Source: Siphlonurus alternatus (lineage: Eukaryota; Arthropoda; Insecta; Ephemeroptera; Siphlonuridae). From it: 64,000 nt of DNA. Position numbers and translations under genes: made by a program. The stretch is from NCBI GenBank assembly GCA_949825025.1, contig OX463788.1, positions 23,943,069 to 24,007,068 on the forward strand, in the 5' to 3' direction. This document shows positions 44,862-54,706 of this stretch, in pieces. The notes beneath the pieces are model-generated. The model searched no databases and was not told the DNA's origin. It saw only the letters and a list, made by a program, of their open reading frames with translations. The stretch's first letter is position 1. Each line of letters begins with the position of its first letter.

Positions 44862-46100
44862 CCCTGACTCCACGGCACAGTTGGGCACAGTTAGGTGCCA
44901 AGTTCAATCTTGTGTACTATTAACATTGTAATTTGAACTTGGCAGCCCGGTTGTTAATCCCCTTGTGCTTCGGCGCAATTGTGAAATTCACAGAGGTACC
45001 TAGTCAAAGACACTTGGCTGAACTGTGATTCTCACAAAATGGCCGAACTGTGAAAATCACAGTTCGACCAATGGTTTAGACTTGGTAGCTCTCCCCCGCC
45101 CCTTCTCCTTATTAATTTTTTATTTTTTCATTTCATTAAAGCTAATTAAGTTAACGTATTACTAAAAAAATGTAGTTTTTTAAATATTTTTATTTTATCA
45201 TGGTAATTAACAGAGTACTCTAGCATAAAAAATTAAAACATTGATGCTAGCAGCTGCAACTCTTTTGTCTCTATCCCGCATATTGGCGGCCATGATGTCT
45301 GGTGATAGAATCCACTAATCAGCATTTCATGCAGCAGAGTTGAATTCATTGCCTGTAAAATTATGAAAATGAGATTATAACACACATATGAAAAGATTTT
45401 GTAAATATTTAACTCACCACATAAGTAGCTAGCCTGGGCATAACTTCCTCAGTGTTGAAAGAAAAGAGAGAATTCAAGGGGGCGGGCTGGGCTGGAGAAA
45501 GAAAAGCTATGATAGGGCCTCTCATGATGTTAGAATTTGTAATAATCACTGTAAAAAAGAAGCAATTTATTAGAAAAAAAAAGAACTTTGCTATTTCAAT
45601 ATACTTTTTAATATATTTCTTACCTTCTTTAAAGACTGCAAAGCAGACTTTTCCAATAAAAAAGAGACAGCATCTCTGTTTTTGTTGACAATGACACCCA
45701 TATCATATGTTGTATGTTGCTTTTTTTTTTCTTACTTCAATTTTTTAGAAACAGATGGCGCTACCATCCGGGTATAAATTTTTTCAAAGTCCAAAATTAA
45801 TAAATAAATTTGATAATAATTAGATATATTGCCAATGTAGTTTATTTAATGAAAAAAAATATCAGTTGGATATTATATATATCAATTAAAGCATCATTTA
45901 AGCCCCTTCTAGTTCATAGTCGATACAACTTCAAAGAGTGTATTCAATGTGCCAAGTTACGCCAAGTTTAGAAAGCTAGGATGCTCTGGGGTACCTAATA
46001 TAAACACTGTGCCCTACTGGATACTCATGGGCATTACAGCTTACCTAACTGTGAACCTTAACTGTGCCCAATTGTGCCCTACTGTGCCGTGGAGTCAGGG
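44862..46100. mobile_element. TIR DNA element (about 1.24 kb)
   Basis: Ends CCCTGACTCCACGGCACAGT and ACTGTGCCGTGGAGTCAGGG are perfect inverted repeats of 20 bases; GTTGGGCACAGTTAGG / CTGTGCCCAATTGTGCCC extend the similarity. No transposase seen and no clear target duplication. Confidence 0.8.
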
Positions 46101-46289
46101 GTTGTATGCATATGTTACCACCAAAAACCGAATTCGGGCAAAAGCCGAAAAAAATGAGCAAAACCCGATGCATGAAGACTTTTACATCGGCTTTTGTTCA
46201 TTCCCATTTGAACAAAACTAGTTTTGCGTATTAAGTTATGATCAAAACCCGAAGTAAGATTTTATTTCGGTTTTTGAGCAAAACTAGTT

Positions 46290-46613
46290 TTGCTCATTTT
46301 TCAAAGACAATTTATTTTTTATTTTGAATTTGAGGATCTGATGAATTTGAGGGGGAGGGCATCCCCAAGGAACGTTATGGCTGTTGTAAAATCTGTGAAT
46401 TCTGATCAATTGTACCAACTTGCAACTGAAAATGGAATTTTAAGCAAGTTATATTGTAGAAATGAATTTCAGGCTGCTGAAGAGAAATTTATTGAGTTGA
46501 GTGATGTGCCACAAGATAAGAAAATTGCTTTACGTTCTGCAGCAGCATTGGCCTCAAATTCAAAGCAAGAGGTTTTATATTTTGTAACTGCAGAAAAGGG
46601 TATCAGTCTATGA
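46290..46613 (+). CDS. unrecognised short ORF, possible transposon-protein fragment
   Basis: 107 codons (46290-46613), with the part from GRASPRNVMAVVKSVNSDQL through FQAAEEKFIELSDVP to KKIALRSAAALASNSKQ having the look of real protein. I have a weak impression that the last part resembles the region before Cys-rich tails of integrase-type transposon proteins, but cannot confirm it. No promoter or splice site seen. Probably a remnant. Confidence 0.3.
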   Translation: MLIFQRQFIFYFEFEDLMNLRGRASPRNVMAVVKSVNSDQLYQLATENGILSKLYCRNEFQAAEEKFIELSDVPQDKKIALRSAAALASNSKQEVLYFVTAEKGISL

Positions 46614-46814
46614 ACAATGTTATCAAATGATAGTCAAAATTAATTTAAATTGACATAAACCATGACAGCTAGCTCTAGAAAGGGTTATTATACCAATTTC
46701 AGGTTCAATTGAGTTTCACAAAAAAAGTACATTTTTTTTTTTTTTTTTTAAATACTCATTTAAAGTAAATTAAAAATCAGATCCGATACTGTGGCCTGCA
46801 AGAAAAAATAAAAA

Positions 46815-47345
46815 ATGAGTTAGTATTTTCCAAAATTTATTCAAATGGTCCTCCCTATATATGGAACTGAAATAAAAAAAAAAAAAAATCAATTTTACAA
46901 ATAATTATTATTATTTATATTTGCAATATGATAGATTTGAGGTTAATTATATGTTTATAGGTAGTTCAAATAATGCATATGATGTTATATGTATATAATA
47001 ATATAATAATATAGTGAACTATTTTGGAAAGGTATACTAAAAAAAGTTTCAGGATAATTAAAGTAGAGTGAGCCTAGTGATGATTGCATTTCTTTTATAT
47101 ATTTTATTTTCTAAAAATTATAGTTTAACCTGCCTTAATTCTATTATTTTGAGAAATGAAAACCAAATAATTCCATCTCAAATAGCTTTCACCACAAAAA
47201 ATTCCCAAAGTTGATGTTTTAGAGGCTTTAACATGCAGCCTTATAGAACAGAAAACATGCAGCGTTTTACTCAAACTTTTTGGTCCGAACTATGCATACC
47301 ATTTAAAAAAATATTATAGCAACATAATCCATGATGAATTAAGAA
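46815..47345. repeat. fragments of fold-back and hAT-interior repeats
   Basis: 46815-46890 matches the left arm of the fold-back at 17127. 47060-47345 (TAGAGTGAGC, ACCTGCC, TTTAACATGCAGCCTTATAG, AACAGAAAAC) matches the interior of the hAT-like element at 14680-14950. Confidence 0.6.
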
Positions 47346-47351
47346 GTATTG

Positions 47352-48094
47352 GATCGGCCTCAATTTTTTATTGCAGAGGCCGGGTGCAAAGTTAAAATAT
47401 ATATTATGCTACCCTGATTTTTTTCAGATTTTTTACAGCCCTGGAAGTATTTTTAAAAAAATTATTCAAAGTCTTTTATTGTGATGTCACGCTGCGGTGG
47501 CAAAAGTCCTATCCTTTTCTTAAAGGGGTACCAAAGTGAATACTTTTTTTACATATTCGGGCAGCTAAGCATTATTCTGATATCCCTGTGTCTCAATATT
47601 TTCGTACAGTGCCTAGTTATATATTTTAAAATTAATTATTTAGTTTGAAAAGTGAGTTCAAAAGCCGTTGTTTGATTCAAGTCGGTGCGCGCCTGCAGCA
47701 GCCGCTGATACGACGAGAATTTCCCGCGAATCATGGGAACCTCCTCCTGCCCCTTTCTTGTCGTATCACTGGCCGCTGCAGGCGCGCATCAGCTTGAATC
47801 AATCAACGCGGCCATAGAACTCACTTTTCAAACTAAATAATTAATTGTAAAAAACAACTAGTCATTGTACGAAAATATATATTGAGCCACAGGGATGTTA
47901 GAATAATTCTTAGCTGCAGCCCGGATATGTAAAAAAAAGTATTAACTTTGTTAAACTTTGGTACCCCTTTGGAGAGACGCCTCGTGACGTCACAAAAAAA
48001 ACTTTCAATAATTTATAAAAAATACTTCCAGGGCTGAAGTAAAAAATCTGAAAAAAAATCAGTGTAGCATAATTTTGCACCCTCTATCCATTTC
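47352..48094. mobile_element. fold-back family C, copy 3, with inner palindrome
   Basis: Outer arms GGCCTCAATTTTTTATTGCA and TGCACCCTCTATCCATTTC. Inside, a second palindrome (about 47524-47975) begins GGGGTACCAAAGTGAATACT and ends with TTTGGTACCCC; its arms carry CAGCCGCTGATACGACGAG-like and GTCGTATCACTGGCCGCTGC sequence. Confidence 0.75.
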
Positions 48095-48567
48095 ATTTTT
48101 ATTATTTGGTGTTTTAACTACCAACCTAGTTGGGGTGGTTAAGTGCCAGCACCGGGCCCAATTGGGCCAAGATGAAGGCGCCCGCTGATCCTGTTGGTGA
48201 TGTTACGATCCAGCGTCTCGTACTCAGCTGCGGACAATGAGGGCTTCCCGGGTACACCCGCAAATAGCCCATCACACAGCCTTTTGGGCAGGTCCTCTCC
48301 TAGGCGCGGTGGGACACATTTCCGCTAGCACTTTGGGTGCTGGATGCCTTTAACCAGGGCACTTGAAGGTGGGGATGCATCATGGGCTTCCCAAACCAAT
48401 GCCCTGGCCGCCCTGTGGTTCAAGAACCACAGGCTACGGGCTAGAGGTCACACTCGCAAGGCAACCCCCAACCCGCATGTCCTTCCTGAGCGCGGGGGGA
48501 CACTTACCGCGAGCCAGAGAAGAGCCTACGCTCATCCCGTAGCTGGATGCCCATTATTATTATTATT
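48095..48567. mobile_element. GC-rich insertion flanked by ATT repeats
   Basis: GC-rich block in A+T-rich DNA; TTATTATTTGG at its left and CCCATTATTATTATTATTTG at its right. Hairpins such as GTGGTTCAAGAACCAC occur. No ORF recognised. The AAT/ATT flanks resemble those of the R4/Dong-like units, but the sequence itself shows no obvious match. Confidence 0.5.
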
Positions 48568-48740
48568 TGAAAATCCATTAAAGAATTCATCATAGATTGC
48601 ATAGATATTTTTTTAATGGTACCATATAGTTCGGACCAAGTTTGAGTAAAACGCTGTTTTCTATCTGTTCCATGAAGACTTCAATCATGTTAAAGGCCTC
48701 CGAAACGTACACCATCCCTTGTAAAAAGGAATTATACTTA
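48568..48740. repeat. inverted copy of the hAT-interior repeat
   Basis: GGTACCATATAGTTCGGACC, AGTAAAACGCTGTTTTCT and TTAAAGGCCTCCGAAAC match 47210-47345 in the opposite direction, so 47060-48740 is a large imperfect inverted repeat. Confidence 0.6.
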
Positions 48741-49233
48741 TTACAAATTAATAAAGTATAATTCCTATGCTTAATTCGCCTAATTTAGTATAATTTCTGA
48801 ATGATTAATATACTAAATTACAGATTAATTATAGATTTTTTTTTACATCAGCTTTCGTGTTCAACCTTGGCGCCACATTATAAAATAGCGATATTCAGTT
48901 CCATAGCAGCATTCACTCTTATATCCATAGACCCGAGTTTCGCCTTTTCCAAGGCTCATCAGTATGGCTCGTAAGAGGCTGCTACTAAACGAAACTATTA
49001 AACTATTAATACTATTAGTATTAAACTGATGTCTTATTGTCACTAAAAGAAATGTGTGCAGAATTTTCTGCAATTATAAATATTTTGTTAAAATTTTGGT
49101 TTTATAATAAAAACAGGAAATTCAGCAGCTAAAATTTTGTTTCTCATATGATTTCAAGCTAGTACTGTAACCTCTGTAACTTATATTTTTTCTTAACCAC
49201 TTCACTATGCTGTTAAGAAGAAACATATTAAAT

Positions 49234-49558
49234 AATGAAGTACCGACCTCAAAATTTTTTATTGCAGAAATGGATAGAGGGTGCAAAAATATGCTATTCT
49301 GAATTTTTTCAGATTTTTCTGAGACCGCGGGAAGTATTTTTAAAAAATTATTGAAAGTCCATTTTGATGACTTCATGTGAGGTGCCTCTCTTTAAGAAAA
49401 GGATAGGACATTAACGCCCGTGCCGTCATAAAATGGCCGAACTTTCAATAATTTTTTAAAAATACTTCCCGGTCTCAGAAAAATCTGAAAAAATTCAGAG
49501 TAGCATATTTTTGCGATCCATTTCTGCTATAAAAATTTTGAGGTCGGTACTCCATTAT
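49234..49558. mobile_element. fold-back family C, copy 4
   Basis: TACCGACCTCAAAATTTTTT and AAATGGATAGAGGGTGCAAA on the left; AAAATTTTGAGGTCGGTACT on the right. The loop is distinct from the other copies. Confidence 0.8.
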
Positions 49559-49738
49559 GTTGAAATTTAACTAGATAAAACTTGTTTAATCATTTCCATG
49601 TACATGGCTCACTAGCATTAAAAGACAATTATTGCATTCCATTTTAAACAATTATAACAATTGTTATATATTTTGTTGTGTTAAAATTTGGCATTCAACT
49701 TCTCAACTTTTAGTTGTAACCTCATATCAATTTTCAAT

Positions 49739-50372
49739 TCAACCCTAAACCCTATCATTACTAAAGGATTTCTTGTCACACTATACCAGGGGGGGAAGGG
49801 GATGGCCTGTTAATTAAATCACATGTTAACGGAAGGTAACATGCCAATAAATGTTGAAAATAATCCCACACAACATGAAAATTATGAGAAAAAATTTAAA
49901 ATATTCTTGCATGTCTACATCCCCTGCTATCAGTAGCTAAAATATCAGGTATACAAATTGAACTAGTTTCTGATGACTTATGAATTTTTAAAGTTGACTA
50001 ATTTAACATGGATGTCCTATTTCTCCATGTTAAATTAGTTGATTTTAAAAATTTATAACTCAAAAACTAGTTCAATTTGTTTACCTGATATTTTAGCTAC
50101 TGATAGGGGGATGTAGACGAGAATATTTTAATTTTTTTTCATAATTTTCATGTGTGATTTTTTTTTTTTTAACATTGGGTTTGCTACCTTACTCTTAAAA
50201 AAAATATGTATTTTCTCACAAATTTTTTATGCGTTATTACAATTGCTAGGTGGCTAAGAATTACAAATTTTTCCAGAATTTTTGGAGCAGTATTTCACCC
50301 TTGTTTCCTGCTTTAAAAGTTACGGGTCGTCTACCCCCCCCTCCTTTCCCTGGTAATGCTAGGGTTAAAATT
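49739..50372. mobile_element. fold-back family D-like element
   Basis: The arms contain TAGCTAAAATATCAGGTATA and ATTTTTAAAGTTGACTAATT, mirrored by TTAAATTAGTTGATTTTAAA and CTGATATTTTAGCTACTGAT. These match the elements at 51765-52112 and 62936-63713. The outer ends are diverged and uncertain. Confidence 0.65.
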
Positions 50373-50379
50373 GTAATAT

Positions 50380-51760
50380 TTTGATGCACATTATTTGTAC
50401 ATGCTCTTAAGTTTATAATAGTGATATAAATATATCAGATTTTTTTCAACTGATTGCAAGAAGGTGTTCCATTCGGATTGAGATAATAATTTTCTTTGAC
50501 TTTTGGTATAGCTAGCACTCTGCAATCCCTGTGCATGGCACTTCCATTTCCAGGCTGTATATTAAACAAAAAAAATATATGCTTTATTAAAAATAAACAA
50601 TTGTTTATTCATAACTTTTGCATTAAATTGACAGTTATTATTTTTTTTCTAGTATTGACCCTTCTATTTAATTTATTTATTTTTAGCCAAATATCTAAGA
50701 GTACAATTATTATTGTCTTAATATTGTCAAACAATGGTTTAAAATGCAAAATATTTTCCTTATATTTTCTATTGCAAAGTTCTTTGCAAACTAATAACTG
50801 GGTCGTAATATATATTATAATGATAATTCGTTCAGTATAATTTTATATTTCTTTATTATGAAAAGTATATTAATTATAATTGCATGAGCAAGAAATATTT
50901 AAATGCAGTATTCAGCATATTTTTTTAAGTAGGAGTCATGAAGAAAATACACTATAATTACCCATGTATAATTTATCCATGGTAGGAGTATTAAAATGAG
51001 ATAATTTTACTTCAGTCAAGTCTGAAATAAAAAGTCTTAAACCATAGTGTCCTGAAATTTGTATTACAAGATGCTATATATGCTTATATAAACAGTCAAA
51101 ATTAGGGAGACAGTGTACGAAAAAAGGTTTAAAAAGTGTCTTCTTGTTAATTTACATCACATTTGGCAACAATTTATAGTAAATTTGTGGAGTGAAGGGA
51201 AGTCAATGTGCCTCTTCTTACCTTGATCACCTATAGGTCTGTGTATAATAATAATACATAATAATAATGTTATTTTGAATCAACACTTTTATATTCCTCT
51301 TACGTACTGCACACCAATAACTTTGTTGAATCTCTCTTAAAGTGTATAACTTTACTTAAAAAAGTATGTTTAGTATATTATGTAGAACAGATCAGTACAT
51401 AAAGTATTTACAAAGATGGGAGGAAGAACTTATTGTGCAATAACATATATATATTACATTGACAGAATTAAATTATATAAAACAGCCCATTGTTACCTCC
51501 CAAATTAACTATATTTCAAAACTTTTTCAACTCTTATATCATTAAATATATGGGTATGGTCATCAAAAAAACTAAACTCTGAGATAATTTTATTTTAAGT
51601 TTAATTATTTAAAAATTGACAAAAAAAAATTAATATTTTTTAAATTTATATAAACTTGAAAACAATTTTTTTCAAGACAAATAAATCTTTTTTTTAATCG
51701 AGATGTATATCTGCATGGGCCTAAGAATTAAACAGGTATTATTAAATATTATATTGCAGG
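50380..51760. other. non-coding, nothing recognised
   Basis: A+T-rich without gene-like frames; the 114-codon frame at 50496-50840 is hydrophobic low-complexity sequence and is not credible as a gene. Confidence 0.5.
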
Positions 51761-51764
51761 TTAA

Positions 51765-52112
51765 GGGTAAAAAGGTAACGCCACCAATGTTAAAGAAAAT
51801 CCCTCACACAAAAATTCTGAAAAAAATTTAAAATGTTCTCCTCTACACCCCCTATCAGTAGCTAAAATATCAGGTGTACAAATACGATCTAGTTTTTGAG
51901 TTATGAATTTTTAAAGTTGACTAATTTAATGGAGAAATGGAAATCCCATGTTAAATTAGTCAACTTTTAAAATTCATAACTCAAAAACTAGATCGTGTTT
52001 GTATACCTGATATTTTAGGTACTGATAGGGGGTGTAGAGGAGAACATTTTAAATTTTTTTCAGAATTTTTGTGAGAGGGATTTTTTTTAACATTGGTGGC
52101 GTTACCTTACCC
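51765..52112. mobile_element. TTAA-flanked fold-back, family D copy (348 bp)
   Basis: Ends GGGTAAAAAGGTAACGCCAC and TGGTGGCGTTACCTTACCC, flanked by TTAA on both sides (51761-51764, 52113-52116). The centre carries TTGACTAATTTAATGG and its inverse. TTAA duplications are the mark of piggyBac-type and related elements. Confidence 0.85.
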
Positions 52113-52863
52113 TTAAAGGTTAGTTTCTTATATAATATATTGTGTCAGTGGCCTACAGTATTGAATATGATATTATTATTATTATTTTTTTATTATTATA
52201 TTATTATTAATATGACTTTTTAAACCTTTTCAGTATGTTCTAAAGAAGTTGTAACAGTTTTGAAAATAATATCAGTAATTGATAAATTTATCAATATTTA
52301 TTGATAATATTTATATTAAAGTAATAAGTCAATTTATCAACTAGAATTCTCCCTCCCATGAGGGTTGCAACCTTAAGATCTCATAAAATTGTCAGGTCCA
52401 AAATTTGAAAATTCTTCAAATTAGAGACCATGTATTTTTTTACAAATAATAGCAAAAAAGGCTTCTTTTCAGTCTCAGAAGTTAATGTAGCATTTCAAAA
52501 TATATATTAAGTTAGAGTAGCCTTAAAATGTTATAAAGGAATGATTACAGTAAAAATAATTAGTAATACTGATCGACCTCTGTCACAGATGGAACTCCAA
52601 GCATAATTAATATGGTTTATCTTGGCATAATATGGTTTATCTTGGCACTTCAATAGTTTGTATTCATTTCTTAAAGGTTAAATTAACGCCACCTTTAATT
52701 GGCAGTCACATGATCATTATTTCCTTTATGGCAAATATGTAAAATATTTTTACGTCTGAAAAGAAGATATTTGAAAATTTATTAAGTCTAATTTACTTTT
52801 ATAATATTATAGTAATTAATTATTATTATTTATTTTATATAAATATATATAATATATATATAT

Positions 52864-53254
52864 ATATGGATGAATAAAAAGTAATTACAATTACCTTAAA
52901 AACTGGGCTGTCACCCTCGCTGATAGTTTACACTTCACACGATGCACTTAAAATCACACACACACAGTCTCAACGTGCACAATTAAAATATATAAAAACC
53001 ACATAAAAAATCTTTCAACAACAAACAGTTGTCCTCTTCAGTTGTACTAACACTCCAGTTAGTACAACTGAAGAGGACAACGGTTTGTTGTTGAAAAATT
53101 TTTTGTGTGGTTTTTATATATTTTAATTGTGCACGTTGAGACTGTGTGTGTGTGTGATTTTAAGTGCATCGTGTGAAGTGTAAATAACTATCAGCGAGGG
53201 TGACAGCCCATGCAGTTTTTAAGGTAATTGTAATTACTTTGTATTCATCCATAT
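52864..53254. mobile_element. near-perfect 391-bp palindrome
   Basis: The two arms run ATATGGATGAATA, AGTAATTACAATTACC ... to a loop of about 10 bases between ACTCCAG... and back (GTTAGTACAACTGAAGAGGA, ...GGTAATTGTAATTACTTT, TATTCATCCATAT). The identity is so high that the inversion is young. CACACACA in one arm answers GTGTGTGT in the other. Confidence 0.9.
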
Positions 53255-53805
53255 GATACCTCGCTTGCAAATATTTTTTTCTAATATATATATTAGAACA
53301 TTTTTTTTTTTTTTTTTTAGTTGCTGATTTGATTATATAAAATGTTCAGCGAAGTCCCAATAATATTCTTCTCTCTTATAATACCAGTATAATATATATT
53401 TGCTGTGTATGTATATTTTTCAGAAGCAATGGGGGGCATTCAAAAAATCAAGTACTAAATGTGGTGCTAATAATAAATAATAAAAAAAAATCTTTGTAAA
53501 TGCCCCATTACAGATCCTATTTAGATTTTTTTTTTTTTTTTCTTGTCTCAAAAGTTTGCTTATTTCTTTAAAACGGACATTGCAAAGATTATAAATTAAA
53601 TTTGGTGCTATTAAACTTTAATTAATGCTGCAAAATTTATTTATATCTACTTTTCTATTATTTTTCTGTTTCAAAATATAGAAAAATAAATACAGGCACA
53701 GATCTAGAAAAAAAAAATCAAGGGGGGGGGGAGAGGCGAAGGGCCAATTTCAATAAAGGAAATTGAAGTGGGGAGGTCTTTTCTCCTTTTTCTATCCCCC
53801 TACAT

Positions 53806-53955
53806 TATATATCTATAGTCTCCCTCCTCCACTTCTTCATAAGAAGATATAATACGAAAAAAATGGTTCATTTCATCAGTATTTTCAGGAGAATGTTGCA
53901 CTTCTTCAGAATTTTCAGGAGAATGTTGGACTTCTTCAGAATTTTCAGGAGAATG
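53806..53955 (-). pseudogene. repeat region beyond the stop codon
   Basis: In frame with exon 2. It holds three more HSPEN-type units then NHFFRIISSYEEVEEGDYRY and a stop. Read as the former C-terminus of the PARP-like protein. Confidence 0.5.
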
Positions 53956-54706
53956 TTAGTCCACTTCATCAGTATTTTCAGGAGAATGTTTGTCCACTTC
54001 ATCAGTATCTTCAGGAGAATGTTGGACTTCTTCAGAATTTTCAGGGGAATGTTGGTCCATTTCATCAGTATTTTCAGGGGATTGTTTGACTTCTTCATCA
54101 GAATTTTCAGGAGAATGTTGGACTTCTTCATCAGAATTTTCAGGAGAATGTTGGTCCATTTCATCAAATATTTCAGGAGAATGTTTGTCAACATCTTCAT
54201 CCTTCAAATATTTGATAATATACTCCGGATACATCTGATTATCATAATAAGTTGCATATCCAATTCGTGAAACTCTGGCGAGAATTAGGAGAGGATGGGA
54301 AAAGTTGCAGTCGTCAATAGCATTTCGAGGGCAGCTGTACATGTGGAATTTCCACGGTGCAAAATTAGTCATTCTACGGAAATCCAAGTTATGCTCTGCA
54401 ACGATATGCTCATCCATCTCATCAATACACACATAACGAATAGTTTCGATGCCCCTTTTTATTGGCAAATTTGCAATAAGTTGTTGACGAGTGAGTTGGT
54501 AACGTCCAAACATTTGGACATTTTGTATTCGTTTAACATGCAATATACGAATGTCAGGTAGTTGTTGAACCTCGTACGTCACATGGTCATACTCTTCAGA
54601 CTCCTCCTTCACAAAGAAGATCCCAAAGGTCGGAGAAGAGTGGAACGCCTCGTCAATGTGCTGCCACATCTTTGGAACTCTCCTCATAATCATTGCAGTC
54701 AGCGGC
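53956..54706 (-). CDS. PARP-like gene exon 2 (PARP domain and PENS repeats)
   Basis: 751 nt; the acceptor is a good TTGATTTCAG. The stop TAA at 53958-53956 lies inside the repeat. Beyond it the same frame stays open for about 50 more codons of the same repeat (HSPENSEEVQ units) and a short unique tail, to about 53806. So the stop probably arose from a CAA or AAA codon of the repeat. Confidence 0.72.

Noticed and set aside
45452..45688. 78-codon frame within the TIR element as transposase
   Set aside because: Lys-rich, low complexity, with no DDE-type or other motif.
53863..54270. 135-codon + frame with FRRM repeats and an 82-codon neighbour
   Set aside because: Antisense shadows of the PENS repeat of the PARP-like gene.
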